This document shows, in pieces, positions 17,963-26,666 of a DNA stretch of 64,000 nt. The position numbers were made by a program, and so were the translations under genes. The stretch covers positions 248,001 through 312,000 of the forward strand of contig NZ_RJJD01000004.1 of assembly GCF_003721515.1 (NCBI RefSeq), written 5' to 3'. Within the stretch, counting starts at the first letter, position 1; each line of letters opens with the position of its first letter. The notes under the pieces are model-generated. The model made no database searches. It had not been told where the DNA came from and saw only the letters and a list, made by a program, of their open reading frames with translations. This DNA comes from Rufibacter latericius (GTDB taxonomy: Bacteria; Bacteroidota; Bacteroidia; Cytophagales; Hymenobacteraceae).

Positions 17963-19351
17963 ATGAAGAGAATATATATACTGTTGTTAGCTTGCCTTGC
18001 CTTCGCAAGCTGTGAGTTTGACGAGGATATAAACGTGAACCCCAATAAACCCAGCCAAGCGTCTGGTGGGCAGTTACTGGCAAATGCCATGCTATCCTTG
18101 CCAGGTCTAAGTTCTTCCCCGCAAGGAGAGTTTATGGCTCAGTACTTATCTGAAACTCAGTTTCCGGGAGGTTCCCTTTACCCAGAAGGTGCTACCAACT
18201 TTTATGGGCTTTACACTGGACCTCTAATGAACCTGGAGGAGGTAATCAATTCAACAACCCTAGACGGAAGAGAGGGACCGGTAGAGAACCAGAAGGCCGT
18301 AGCCAAGATCCTTAAGGCTTATTTCTTCTGGAATATAACTGATAGATGGGGAGACGTACCTTACACCGAAGCACTAAAAGGGGCGGATAATTTCGCGCCT
18401 GCTTATGATACCCAGGAATCTATCTATAACAACCTCTTCGCATTGTTGAAAGAAGCGAATGGGCAGATTGTGGCCGGTGATATCAAAAATGATATTGTCT
18501 ATGGCGGGAACATGGACAAATGGAAAAAGCTAGGAAATACTATCCACCTTCTGATGGCGCTCCGTTTATCTGAAGTAAACCCAACTAAAGGGAAAGATGA
18601 ATTTAATCAGGCACTGACAGCTGGTATCATGGCCTCCAACGCCGATAATCTTGTTTTCAAGCATTTGGCAGTGGAAGCAAATGAAAATTATTGGTACAGC
18701 CAAGTGGGTAGACAGCAACGTTTATGGTGGGCATTAAGTCAGACACTTGTGAATACAATGAAACCTACGGCAGATCCTAGGTTGGCCATTTACGCCGATC
18801 CTAATGAAGATGGAGAATATGTAGGCTTGCCATTTGGCAAACCCGAAGGCGGGGTTCCCAATGACTATGCCTTGCTTGGTTCAGATATCTGGAAACAGGA
18901 CGCCCCCGTGGCCTTGGTAACCTACGCCCAAGCCTTATTCGCCAAAGCTGAAGCCGCTAAGCGTGGCTGGATTGCCGGTGGCGATGCAGAAGCCAAAACC
19001 AATTATGAGGAGGCCATCAAACAATCTGTTATGCAGTGGACCGAAAATAGCACCGGAGTAAGTGATTTCCTGCAGAAGCCAGAAATTGCGTATGACCCTG
19101 CAAAAGGATTAGAGCAAATTGCAACCCAACGGTATGTTCACCTATTCATGCACGGGTACGAGGCTTGGGCAGAGTGGAGAAGAACCGGATACCCTAGCAA
19201 CTTGGTAACTCCCGGAGGAAAAGCAATTCCTGCAAGATTAATGTATCCTTCTAATGAGTCTGCTAATAACACTACGAACTATAAGGCTGCCTTACAAAGA
19301 TTAGGCGGCACTGACGGCCTGTACGGCAAAGTCTGGTGGGACAAGGACTAG
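17963..19351 (+). CDS. SusD/RagB family nutrient-binding lipoprotein
   Basis: A 462-residue surface lipoprotein with lipobox A-F-A-S-C at residues 13-17 and the acidic E-F-D-E-D following the cysteine. The body has the SusD-like_2 layout: L-L-A-N-A-M-L-S, K-I-L-K-A-Y-F-F-W-N-I-T-D-R-W-G-D-V-P-Y-T-E-A (the TPR-like helix conserved in the family) and Y-V-H-L-F-M-H-G-Y-E-A-W-A-E-W-R-R-T-G-Y-P near the end. It caps the SusC barrel made by the preceding gene. A terminator follows. Confidence 0.95.
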   Translation: MKRIYILLLACLAFASCEFDEDINVNPNKPSQASGGQLLANAMLSLPGLSSSPQGEFMAQYLSETQFPGGSLYPEGATNFYGLYTGPLMNLEEVINSTTLDGREGPVENQKAVAKILKAYFFWNITDRWGDVPYTEALKGADNFAPAYDTQESIYNNLFALLKEANGQIVAGDIKNDIVYGGNMDKWKKLGNTIHLLMALRLSEVNPTKGKDEFNQALTAGIMASNADNLVFKHLAVEANENYWYSQVGRQQRLWWALSQTLVNTMKPTADPRLAIYADPNEDGEYVGLPFGKPEGGVPNDYALLGSDIWKQDAPVALVTYAQALFAKAEAAKRGWIAGGDAEAKTNYEEAIKQSVMQWTENSTGVSDFLQKPEIAYDPAKGLEQIATQRYVHLFMHGYEAWAEWRRTGYPSNLVTPGGKAIPARLMYPSNESANNTTNYKAALQRLGGTDGLYGKVWWDKD

Positions 19352-19376
19352 TTAGAGCCTGAAAACATATGCAAAG

Positions 19377-19406
19377 AAAAAGGCCGGAAGTTTACCGGCC
19401 TTTTTT
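19377..19406. terminator. Intrinsic terminator after the SusCD pair
   Basis: AAAAAGGCCGG (19377-19387) pairs with CCGGCCTTTTT (19395-19405). It can work in both directions and also lies downstream of the converging SRPBCC gene. Confidence 0.85.
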
Positions 19407-19450
19407 GTGAAATCAGGTCAAAAGCAAGTTAAGTGTATGCCGATGGTTTT

Positions 19451-19834
19451 CTACTGTTCTTCAAAAAAGGCCAGCAAAGCGCCAGCGTAGGCATCGTTCC
19501 AGCCTTCTACCAGTTCATCGTAGGCCTCGTCTGGGATGTTGGTCTGCTTCACTTCCATAGAACAGCCTTGTTTATGCGGGTGCAGTTTGATAGTCACAAT
19601 AGAGTCTTCGGGCTCGCCCTCGAAGTACCAGTGTTGCACCAGTTTTTTGTTTTCCTCAAACTCCAGGTTCTTGCCTACAATGCTGCCTTGCCAGAGCGAG
19701 AACTCGGTTCCGGGCTCGGTAGACATCTCGGCGGGTTCCCCGGTCCAGATCTCCAGGGTAATGGGGTTGGTCAACGCGATGTACACTTCCTCTGGGGTGG
19801 CGGGCAGCAAGTAATATTTCTTGAAATCTTTCAT
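19451..19834 (-). CDS. SRPBCC (START/AHSA1-like) domain protein
   Basis: A 127-residue cytoplasmic protein with the helix-grip fold pattern of AHSA1-type SRPBCC proteins: K-K-Y-Y-L-L-P-A-T-P-E-E-V-Y-I-A-L-T at the start, I-W-T-G-E-P-A-E-M in the middle, and a long C-terminal helix with E-L-V-E-G-W-N-D-A-Y. The family binds hydrophobic ligands or assists client proteins; the role here is unknown. The ATG at 19834 is preferred over a TTG two codons upstream. Confidence 0.82.
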   Translation of the reverse strand: MKDFKKYYLLPATPEEVYIALTNPITLEIWTGEPAEMSTEPGTEFSLWQGSIVGKNLEFEENKKLVQHWYFEGEPEDSIVTIKLHPHKQGCSMEVKQTNIPDEAYDELVEGWNDAYAGALLAFFEEQ

Positions 19835-19891
19835 GGTCAAAACAATTGGGCGAAGGTAAAAACTACAATAGACTCCCGGTGCCTCGGGTGG

Positions 19892-20485
19892 TTACTTTAT
19901 TTCAGAGATGTCCCCGGTGGGCGAAATCCGGTAGCGTTTGCGGGTGACGGTGAGTTTGCGGGTGTTGGGCACCTCGTTGTACTGCGCGTCTACCTGCCAG
20001 CGAGTGGTGCTGTCCAGGTGCTCAATGGTGAAGTCTTTCTGGATGGTGTATTGCTCACTGTGTTTAATGCCCGGCTCTTCGCCACAAGAAGTAGTTTTCA
20101 AATCCTGCTCATCCAATTGAGTCCCCTCCTGGTTATACGTCCTGATTCTGGGCAACGTCTCATCGGCGGGGAAGAGCACCAGCAGAGCAGTAACATCCTC
20201 GTTCACCGAAATCTGTCGGTAAGGAAGCTCATGCGGTTTCAGGAAGGTGCCGGCCACGGTGGTGTCTAACCGGGAGCCCAAGGTGTATTCAAAGGAACAG
20301 GTGGCCTTGAAGGGCAAAGCCAACGCGGGCAGGTCAGAAACAAAGCTTTGGAAGGAAATAGCCGGAGAGGACGTAGTGACAATTTCCTCGACCGACGGAT
20401 TGGTTTCATACTGCGAAGTATTGTCTCTGGAACAGGCCGTGAATAGAAACAGGAAAAGCACTAGGCTGGGGAGCAGTTTTTTCAT
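19892..20485 (-). CDS. Uncharacterised lipoprotein
   Basis: A 197-residue protein with a lipoprotein signal: hydrophobic stretch L-V-L-F-L-F-L-F and lipobox F-T-A-C at residues 15-18. The mature part contains charged beta-rich segments (T-R-K-L-T-V-T-R-K-R-Y-R-I-S near the end) and one further cysteine (T-T-S-C-G-E-E-P-G). I do not recognise a family. It is separated from the SRPBCC gene by 57 bases on the same strand, so the two may be co-transcribed. Confidence 0.75.
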   Translation of the reverse strand: MKKLLPSLVLFLFLFTACSRDNTSQYETNPSVEEIVTTSSPAISFQSFVSDLPALALPFKATCSFEYTLGSRLDTTVAGTFLKPHELPYRQISVNEDVTALLVLFPADETLPRIRTYNQEGTQLDEQDLKTTSCGEEPGIKHSEQYTIQKDFTIEHLDSTTRWQVDAQYNEVPNTRKLTVTRKRYRISPTGDISEIK

Positions 20486-20577
20486 AGATGCTTTATACGC
20501 GAAGAGCTATATAAAAGGATTGCCTAGCTGAGGCATAAGCCCCAGAAATGGCAAAGAGGCGCAACAGGAGGATTCCG

Positions 20578-20613
20578 TTTAAAGCTCATTTTCCCAAAAT
20601 CGGCCTTGAAACG
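20578..20613. repeat. Dispersed palindrome, copy 9
   Basis: TTTAAAGCTCATTTTC paired with CAAAATCGGCCTTGAAAC; one of the more diverged copies. Confidence 0.45.
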
Positions 20614-20712
20614 CAAGTCGAAAGGTGTTTTGAGTAAAATCATAGGCAGAGTTAAGAAAGTGGAAGCATGTGCCTAACCAAGATTTCATGATTATTCTTT
20701 AGACACGCATTC

Positions 20713-20896
20713 CGTCCCCCTTTGAAGGGGGTAGGGGGATGACTACTTGTGCAAATCATGGCGTTCCCATGTTGTAGGGGCAATCCCTTGTGGTTGCCCT
20801 AGCTGGAGAAGAACCAGGAAAGCCTCCGCTCTGTAGCGAAAGCCGTCAATTTTTCACCCGACTTTGTCATCCCCCTACCCCCTTCAAAGGGGGACG
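20713..20896. mobile_element. 184-bp REPIN/MITE-like element with 31-bp terminal inverted repeats
   Basis: Bases 20713-20743 and 20866-20896 are perfect reverse complements over 31 bases. Each arm also folds on itself (CCCCCTTTGAAGGGGG). The interior has no reading frame and includes copy B of the 27-bp repeat. No target-site duplication is obvious. The C/G-run arm resembles short repeats widespread in Bacteroidota. Mobility would depend on a transposase elsewhere; this is inference. Confidence 0.7.
20774..20800. repeat. 27-bp repeat, copy B
   Basis: Identical over 27 bases to 10173-10199, here nested inside the 184-bp element. Confidence 0.7.
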
Positions 20897-20910
20897 ATAA
20901 CGTAACACAT

Positions 20911-20950
20911 AAAAAAAAGCCGCAGCCTGTTATTAGGCTGCGGCTTTTTT
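20911..20950 (-). terminator. Intrinsic terminator of the DPP-IV-type peptidase gene
   Basis: AAAAAAGCCGCAGCCT (20913-20928) pairs with AGGCTGCGGCTTTTTT (20935-20950). The poly-A on the left gives a T-run when read on the minus strand, so it is likely bidirectional. Confidence 0.88.
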
Positions 20951-20968
20951 TAGCTGGTCAACTATAGA

Positions 20969-23479
20969 TTATTCCTCGTCCTCTGGTTGAGCAGTTCTGC
21001 CGGATTGAGGCTTTTTGTTGTTCTGTTCCATCTCACGATCCATCTCGGTGATATTCACGGTTTGCGAAAAATCACCCAAAAGGTGTTTGGAGAAATAATC
21101 GGCGGTCATCCAGAAGGAGTACTCGGTCATGTCACCGTAGCCGTGGCGTTGGCCGGGCATAATCACCAGATCGAAGCGTTTGTTGGCTTTGATGAGGGCG
21201 TCTGCCATTCTGATGGTGTTGGCCGGGTGCACGTTGTTGTCCACGTCGCCGTGGGTAAGCAGCAGGTGCCCTTTCAGGTTCTTGGCCAACTCTGGGTTTT
21301 TATCAATGGTGTACTGGAAGGTAGTATCACCTTTGGCGGTGATCACTTCTTTCACGCCGTGGTGTTTCTCAGACCACCAGCGGTTGTAGATGTTGTTCTC
21401 GTGGTTACCGGCGCCAGAGACCGCTACTTTGAAGAACTCTGGGTACACCAGCATGGCGGCCGTAGACATAAATCCTCCGCCGGAGTGGCCGGTGATGCCC
21501 ACTCTGTTGATGTCAATGAAGGTATGTCTGTCTGCCAATTGTTCTACGGCGGCTTTCTTATCGGCGAGGCCGTAGTCACGCAGGTTGCCGTAGCCGTAGG
21601 TATGGTACCACTTGGAGCGCGCCGGGTGACCACCACGGTTTCCTACGGTGATTACAATGAAGCCCATTTGCGCCAGACGGTCCATGCGGTCCATGCTTCT
21701 CCCGAAGGCTTTGTTCACAGCTTCGGTCTGCGGACCTGGATAGATATACTCAATGATGGGGTATTTCTTGGTGGAGTCGAAATCGAAAGGTTTGTACATG
21801 ACGCCGTACAGATCCGTCACACCGTCATCAGCTTTCACAATAAACGGCTCGGGGAATTTGTAGCCGGTAGTCATCAGGCGAGACAGATCGGCGGTCTCCA
21901 GGTCCATTACTTTTTTGCCGTTGCTGTTGTACAAGGCAGATTTTGGAACCGTGTTCACGCGCGAGGCCGTGCTCACGAAGAACTTGCGGCTGTCGTTCAT
22001 GCTTACCTGGTGGTCAAAGTTGCCGCTGTTCAAGAGCTTCAGGCCAGAACCGTCGAAGTTTACGCGGTACAGGTGCAGGTAGTAGGGATCTTCCTTGGCT
22101 TCGCGGCCGTTAGCGGTGAAGTACAGCACGCGGGCTTTGTCATCTATGCCTACAATCTCCTCGCAGTGGTAGGCGCCTCTGGTGATCTGGTTTTTCAGTT
22201 TGCCGTTACCGTCATAGAGGTAGAAATGACCCCAGCCATCGCGCTCAGACCAATGGATCATTTCGCTGCCGCCGTTCACCAGGCCCACGCGGCTTACTTC
22301 CACGTAAGTGTTGAACCGCTCATCAATCAAAGGCTTCACGGTGCCCGATGGAACATCCAGCGACAACACGTCAATCTTTTTCAGGTCGCGGCTGGTGCGG
22401 GTGAAATAGACTTTGCTGTTGGTGCCGTGCCACAGGTTGGCGCGGAATTCGTCATCGCGGGAGTTTTGCTTGGCGGGTGCTGGCCACACCGATAACTCCT
22501 GGTCTTTAAAAGCAGCAGCGTTGATCTTTTTAGCGGTCTTTTCCGCAAAGTTGAACAAAAGCAGCTCTCTGATGGGGGCCTCTTTCTCGCCGGGCATCTG
22601 GTACTTGTAGGTTTCCAGGGCTGGACGACCTGCCGCAGTATTGTGGAGCACCCACAGGTCCTTCACTTTGCGGGCATCGGTACGGGTCATGATGAAGTGC
22701 TTGGAATCCGGGGACCACATGATGAACGCGGGCTTGCGGTTCTTCTTGTTCTTCTCGCGCTCCACGTTGGTTTCGCCCTGAGAGTCGCCGTAGCTATAGT
22801 TTTCCACGCCATCGGTGGTGAACTTGGTTTCCACAATAGTGGAGTCTTTCTCGTTTTTGAGGGCTTTCTCGTAATTGGCGCGGTCCATCCAGTACAGGTT
22901 GTGCTCTTTGGCGAACACCACGAATTTCTGATCTGGCGAGATGGAAGCCCAGGTAGGCTTGCGCTTCGGTTTGTTGTAGTCCTTCAGCTCGGTTAGTTTG
23001 CGGGTAGCCAGGTTGTACTGGAAGTAATGCGTTTTTTTCTCCAGTGAATCAGCGGCTTTTTTATCGATGCGGTCTTTTTTGACCTGATCTACGGTGCTTT
23101 TTATCTCGAACTGCACGTTCTTTTCGTCCTCAGTGAATTTGAGGTTTTCAATAGGCAAATGCTGCGCATCGAATGGGTCACGCACCACCAAGGTGATATC
23201 GGCGGCCAGTTGATCGGTGTTGAAAATAGCCTGTTTGGACTTGGTGGCCGGGTCTACGATGTACCAGTTCTTTCCGTTGGACGTCTCATACATGTACCAG
23301 AACCGATCGGTTTGCTTTAGCCAATGCGGGTCCAGGCTGGTGGTGAAGATGAGTTTTTCTAATTTTTTGGGGGAAAAGCGGGACGCCAACTGGTAATTGG
23401 CTTTGGCAGGTTGCCCAGATTGGGCGTTTGCTCCCAGGCCTGCCATCAGAAAGGCGGCCAGAAAGTAAATTATTCTCAT
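20969..23479 (-). CDS. Secreted S9 family (DPP-IV-type) prolyl oligopeptidase
   Basis: An 836-residue periplasmic serine peptidase cutting dipeptides or short peptides. The start at 23479 (M-R-I-I-Y-F-L) gives a clean signal peptide ending A-N-A-Q; the frame extends to 23524 but adds only a non-signal stretch. An N-terminal DPP-IV beta-propeller (about 35-560) precedes an alpha/beta-hydrolase domain. The catalytic triad is visible as Ser in G-H-S-G-G-G-F, Asp in H-G-D-V-D-N-N-V-H-P and His in G-Q-R-H-G-Y-G. The C terminus is charged (E-Q-N-N-K-K-P-Q). Family role is use of external protein or peptide turnover. Confidence 0.93.
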   Translation of the reverse strand: MRIIYFLAAFLMAGLGANAQSGQPAKANYQLASRFSPKKLEKLIFTTSLDPHWLKQTDRFWYMYETSNGKNWYIVDPATKSKQAIFNTDQLAADITLVVRDPFDAQHLPIENLKFTEDEKNVQFEIKSTVDQVKKDRIDKKAADSLEKKTHYFQYNLATRKLTELKDYNKPKRKPTWASISPDQKFVVFAKEHNLYWMDRANYEKALKNEKDSTIVETKFTTDGVENYSYGDSQGETNVEREKNKKNRKPAFIMWSPDSKHFIMTRTDARKVKDLWVLHNTAAGRPALETYKYQMPGEKEAPIRELLLFNFAEKTAKKINAAAFKDQELSVWPAPAKQNSRDDEFRANLWHGTNSKVYFTRTSRDLKKIDVLSLDVPSGTVKPLIDERFNTYVEVSRVGLVNGGSEMIHWSERDGWGHFYLYDGNGKLKNQITRGAYHCEEIVGIDDKARVLYFTANGREAKEDPYYLHLYRVNFDGSGLKLLNSGNFDHQVSMNDSRKFFVSTASRVNTVPKSALYNSNGKKVMDLETADLSRLMTTGYKFPEPFIVKADDGVTDLYGVMYKPFDFDSTKKYPIIEYIYPGPQTEAVNKAFGRSMDRMDRLAQMGFIVITVGNRGGHPARSKWYHTYGYGNLRDYGLADKKAAVEQLADRHTFIDINRVGITGHSGGGFMSTAAMLVYPEFFKVAVSGAGNHENNIYNRWWSEKHHGVKEVITAKGDTTFQYTIDKNPELAKNLKGHLLLTHGDVDNNVHPANTIRMADALIKANKRFDLVIMPGQRHGYGDMTEYSFWMTADYFSKHLLGDFSQTVNITEMDREMEQNNKKPQSGRTAQPEDEE

Positions 23480-23614
23480 GAAAAGGGTTTTGTAGGTGTT
23501 TGGAAGCTTGAAGATACGAAACAAGCGTTGTTTTTCTGTATGCGTGTGCCAGAAGATCCTTTAAAGAAGTAAGCTTTTAAGGCTTGGTGTAAGCAGACAG
23601 CCTGTAAAAGAAAA

Positions 23615-23660
23615 TACACCTGACGGTAGATTCAATACATGGAATCTACCGTCAGGTGTA
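23615..23660 (-). terminator. Intrinsic terminator with 19-bp perfect stem
   Basis: Bases 23615-23633 pair perfectly with 23642-23660 around an 8-base loop. Read on the minus strand the stem is followed by TTTTCTTTT, downstream of the 23680-24972 gene. Confidence 0.85.
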
Positions 23661-23679
23661 CCTAAGAACCGTTACTTGT

Positions 23680-24972
23680 TCAATTTACTTTTCGGGCAAA
23701 TAAATAGCTTACGCCTGCGCTGATAGATTGTGTGTTGATGGCATAATCCACGCGTCTGGAAATATTATTGGTGGTGTAAAGAAGTGACACATCCAGATTG
23801 TTGAAGAGCATCATGCCGGCCCGGGCGGTGTAGGAGTACCAAAACGTCTCAGGCTGTTCATAGTTTTCGAGAATAGCAGCGGTGGAAACCTCGCCTGGTA
23901 CAATATTATAGGTTGTCGTGAACTTGTCCTTGGAGTAACTAGCCTTGGTGGCAATCAAACCAGCCGCCAGGTGCACCTTGAAATTGTCGCGGTTATACAA
24001 ATTGTACAAAACCTGAGGGTTCAGGGAAGCAGAAAGCTGTTTGTACTCATATTGATAGACATAAGTAGAGGAAGACCCCTTTTGAACTTCATGCTGCACC
24101 CTGGGTGCGGCCATAGATACCGAAAACTCTGTCCTGAGCAGTAAGCGCTGAGTTGCTGGGTTTGCAAAGGCATCAATCCCCAGAGAGAACTTTGGTAAGT
24201 AGGAGGAAAATTCCTGTGCGCCTACCAGTTGTTCTTTGTCATTCGTCATGGTTGCCCTATTCAGCCATAAACCCAGCATAAACCTTGTTCTGGGAAGCTT
24301 CTTAAAGGGGACGGCGCTCGCTTGTTTTGTCTCAGGGCCGTTTATCTGTCGTACCAAGGGTAAGAGATCATTCTTTGCATAGTCAGAAGTTTTGATCTTA
24401 TTCAGGAGGCCCTGGGAGTTGCCTTGGTATCTGATGGCCAAAGCCCAAAGCTGGTTCCGGTAGAGGGGATCTGTTGCGACATACTCCGCTTGGCCTACCT
24501 TGAAGTATCTTCTATAAAGAAGCTCCTGATAAGGAGTACCGGCCGTGTGTTCTTTTAGATAGAAGCGTAATTTGATCTTGTCTTTATAGGTGAAAAGGGA
24601 GACCGAAGGCCCTGCATGCGTCACTTTCAAGAAGACCGTATCCTGTACACTTGTGGTATCTGCTCCATGGGTTAAGGAGGAAAGGTCTACGGGTGCCTGA
24701 GAAATTGAAACCCTCGCGCTTTGATAGGCTTCAATGCCCAGCACCTCCACGTATACGCTGTTGGCCGGGGTGAATTTTTGCTCCGTGGTGCTGGTCTCTG
24801 TGGATTTAAACGTAATGGCCCCTGGATTCTGTAACCATTCCTGATGGTCAATGAACCCTTTTAGGGTATCTCCTGCGCTGGTAACCACCAAGCCGGGTTT
24901 GAAGTTTGTCTGGGCTTGACCAATAAAGGATAAAAGGCAAAGACTAAATAATAGGGTAAAGGTTTTCCTCAT
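23680..24972 (-). CDS. Uncharacterised secreted/outer membrane protein
   Basis: A 430-residue protein with a signal peptide ending G-Q-A-Q (about residue 20). The first half contains L-V-V-T-S-A-G-D-T-L-K-G-F-I-D, a motif found at the N terminus of many Bacteroidota secreted proteins of unknown role. The second half looks like an outer membrane beta-barrel, with alternating hydrophobic strands and an ending S-A-G-V-S-Y-L-F-A-R-K. No enzyme motif is visible. It is a single gene with its own terminator. A barrel porin or envelope structural protein is likely, without a more precise function. Confidence 0.75.
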   Translation of the reverse strand: MRKTFTLLFSLCLLSFIGQAQTNFKPGLVVTSAGDTLKGFIDHQEWLQNPGAITFKSTETSTTEQKFTPANSVYVEVLGIEAYQSARVSISQAPVDLSSLTHGADTTSVQDTVFLKVTHAGPSVSLFTYKDKIKLRFYLKEHTAGTPYQELLYRRYFKVGQAEYVATDPLYRNQLWALAIRYQGNSQGLLNKIKTSDYAKNDLLPLVRQINGPETKQASAVPFKKLPRTRFMLGLWLNRATMTNDKEQLVGAQEFSSYLPKFSLGIDAFANPATQRLLLRTEFSVSMAAPRVQHEVQKGSSSTYVYQYEYKQLSASLNPQVLYNLYNRDNFKVHLAAGLIATKASYSKDKFTTTYNIVPGEVSTAAILENYEQPETFWYSYTARAGMMLFNNLDVSLLYTTNNISRRVDYAINTQSISAGVSYLFARKVN

Positions 24973-25034
24973 TTAGGGATAGAAGGTTAGGTGAATAAAA
25001 TATTAAGTAAAATAAAGGGATAGGGTCAACTGTA

Positions 25035-25703
25035 CTATTTCTCGCCGCGGGTCATTTCCCGTTTGCCGGGAGGGCCGGGCAGCGCTTCTACGGTAAAGCC
25101 TGCTGCTTTTAGGCTGCGTTTGAAGCTACCTTTGGCGCAGTAAGTGACCAGGGTGCCGCCGGGAGCCAGGCAATCGTACATCTTTTGGAAAATGGCATCA
25201 GTCCAGAGGTGGGGTTGTTTTTCCGGGGCAAAAGCATCGAAATAGATCAAGTCATAGCTTTCCGATGCTGGGGCGAAGGCTTCCAGATCGGTTTCCAGTT
25301 TGCAGAGGGTGAACTGCGGGGTGATAGCTACTGGCTGCTCCCAGGGGGCGTTGTGCAGGGGCACGAAGAAGTCCAGCAGCTCGGGGTTGAGGATGAATCT
25401 ATCGAAGTGCAGTTGGTTTACTACCTCCGGCGTTAAGGGGTATTTCTCCAGGGTTTCATAGAAGACCGAAGCGCCGGAAACCAGCGTGTGTTGCAGGGTG
25501 AGCAGCGCGTTCAAGCCAGTCCCGAAGCCAACTTCCAGCAGGCGCACCGTGGACTTACGCTCCAGGGTGGCTTCCAAACCCATTTTGATGAACACGTGCA
25601 ACGATTCCTGCAGCGCCCCGTGCACCGAGTGGTAATGCTCGTTCAGTTCCGGCACGAAAAGGGTGGTAGAGCCGTCTTTGGTTTGTCTTACTTCAAGATT
25701 CAT
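25035..25703 (-). CDS. mnmD: tRNA (mnm5s2U34)-methyltransferase MnmD
   Basis: SAM-dependent methyltransferase completing the wobble modification mnm5s2U34. At 222 residues it corresponds to the methyltransferase half of E. coli MnmC without the oxidase half. Visible motifs are L-L-E-V-G-F-G-T-G-L-N-A-L-L-T for SAM binding and the family's Y-F-D-A-F-A-P-E-K-Q-P-H-L-W-T, followed by T-Y-C-A-K-G and R-K-like basic C-terminal residues. It is a single gene between gaps. Confidence 0.92.
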   Translation of the reverse strand: MNLEVRQTKDGSTTLFVPELNEHYHSVHGALQESLHVFIKMGLEATLERKSTVRLLEVGFGTGLNALLTLQHTLVSGASVFYETLEKYPLTPEVVNQLHFDRFILNPELLDFFVPLHNAPWEQPVAITPQFTLCKLETDLEAFAPASESYDLIYFDAFAPEKQPHLWTDAIFQKMYDCLAPGGTLVTYCAKGSFKRSLKAAGFTVEALPGPPGKREMTRGEK

Positions 25704-25773
25704 GAAGCAAATTAAGCATCTTAGGTGAATTAAGAATTAGGAATTAAGAATTAGAATGGGGGAGTTGCTATTT

Positions 25774-25806
25774 CGGGTCTTTTATCCGGAAAACAGGCTT
25801 AAAACG
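25774..25806. repeat. Dispersed palindrome, copy 10
   Basis: CGGGTCTTTTATCC paired with GGAAAACAGGCTTAAAAC, upstream of mnmD. Confidence 0.6.
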
Positions 25807-25881
25807 AAGTAGGCCTACTAACCATAGCGTTCAGAAATCTTATGGACCACTTGCTCCTGCCACCCGAATCAAACTCTTTCG

Positions 25882-25917
25882 CTTTTGACCTATTTCCTGG
25901 AAAACAGGACTAAAACA
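25882..25917. repeat. Dispersed palindrome, copy 11
   Basis: CTTTTGACCTATTTCC paired with GGAAAACAGGACTAAAAC, adjoining the terminator at 25919. Confidence 0.65.
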
Positions 25918-25918
25918 G

Positions 25919-25946
25919 AAAAGAGCCTTTCCTGGAAAGGCTCTTT
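25919..25946 (-). terminator. Intrinsic terminator of the 26007-26666 gene
   Basis: AAAGAGCCTTT (25920-25930) pairs with AAAGGCTCTTT (25936-25946); on the minus strand it is followed by TCTGTTTT from the neighbouring palindrome copy. Confidence 0.8.
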
Positions 25947-26006
25947 GCATAAGAGGTATTCAAAAGTGAATGGAAAACCAGAGAGATGGGCTTCCCGGTT
26001 CTTGCC

Positions 26007-26666
26007 TTAATCTATGTAGCCCTCGTACTGGATGCTGGTGACTTTGCCTCGGGAGAGATGGAACCTGAGCCAGGAGTTGCGTTCCCAGTCACAGACCTCT
26101 ACCACGTTCTTGTTCTCTTTGATGAAGAGTTTGTAGCCTATGAGTTTCTGGAGCAATTCCTGTCGGGAGCACCCTACTTTGATGCCGTTCTTCAGGGCTA
26201 GGTTGGGGCTTTTGATATCGGCGTAAGAAAGCAGGAAGCGCTTGGTGTACATGGGGTAATACAGCTCAACCGTGCTGGAGTCAAAGTTAAGCTGGAACAG
26301 GGTGTCTATGTAGCGGGCTTTGTGCTGGTTGGTAACGGTGTCTTTCAGAACTTCAAATGCGGTCCTGATCTGGGCCTCATAGTGCTGTAAAACCGGCTCT
26401 TCCTCAACAGGCAAAAACGGATTGGAGATAAACGCCACCGCCTTGATCACGTCTGGGTGGTCCTCAGACACCATTTCCAAGTGTTCATAGAAGGCCTTCA
26501 TGCGGGCTGTGTTATCAAAATTTGGGGCGTAGGTGCTTTTAGGCGTGGAGTTGGGCTTATTCGCGGCCATCCGGGCAACACGCGGGGTATCAGGTTCCTG
26601 CTTGCTTTGGCAGCTACCATGCACCCATATAAGGAGCAAAAACAAAAGCACCATCAGCCGCCACAT
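26007..26666 (-). CDS. Uncharacterised secreted protein
   Basis: A 219-residue protein when started at 26666, where M-W-R-L-M-V-L-L-F-L-L-L gives a signal peptide ending near H-G-S-C-Q, possibly a lipoprotein. The frame runs up to 26894, but that extension has no signal character. The mature part is mixed and includes Y-Y-P-M-Y-T-K-R-F-L-L-S-Y-A and a C-terminal W-L-R-F-H-L-S-R-G-K-V-T-S-I-Q-Y pattern typical of small beta-sheet proteins. I recognise no family. Confidence 0.65.
   Translation of the reverse strand: MWRLMVLLFLLLIWVHGSCQSKQEPDTPRVARMAANKPNSTPKSTYAPNFDNTARMKAFYEHLEMVSEDHPDVIKAVAFISNPFLPVEEEPVLQHYEAQIRTAFEVLKDTVTNQHKARYIDTLFQLNFDSSTVELYYPMYTKRFLLSYADIKSPNLALKNGIKVGCSRQELLQKLIGYKLFIKENKNVVEVCDWERNSWLRFHLSRGKVTSIQYEGYID

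Larger units (their letters stand above)
20486..20968. other. Gene-free interval holding a MITE/REPIN-like element
   Basis: 483 bases between two minus-strand genes. It contains palindrome copy 9, a 184-bp element bounded by perfect 31-bp inverted repeats, a copy of the 27-bp repeat inside that element, and the terminator of the DPP-IV-type gene. Confidence 0.75.
25704..26006. other. Gene-free interval upstream of mnmD
   Basis: 303 bases holding a short direct repeat of AATTAAGAATTAGG (25730-25756), palindrome copies 10 and 11, and the terminator of the 26007-26666 gene. Confidence 0.65.

Noticed and set aside
19400-19424. Possible further palindrome copy after the SusCD terminator
   Set aside because: Only the right half (GAAATCAGGTCAAAAG) is recognisable; the left half is the terminator T-run.
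20987-22495. 502-codon open frame on the + strand
   Set aside because: It is the complement of the DPP-IV-type peptidase gene, whose triad and signal peptide are clear on the other strand; its translation is rich in V and H with no family pattern.
23573-23609. CTTTTAAGGC..GCCTGTAAAAG dyad resembling the palindrome family
   Set aside because: Lacks the inner CTGTTTTC/GAAAACAG arms; may be a very old copy but cannot be supported.
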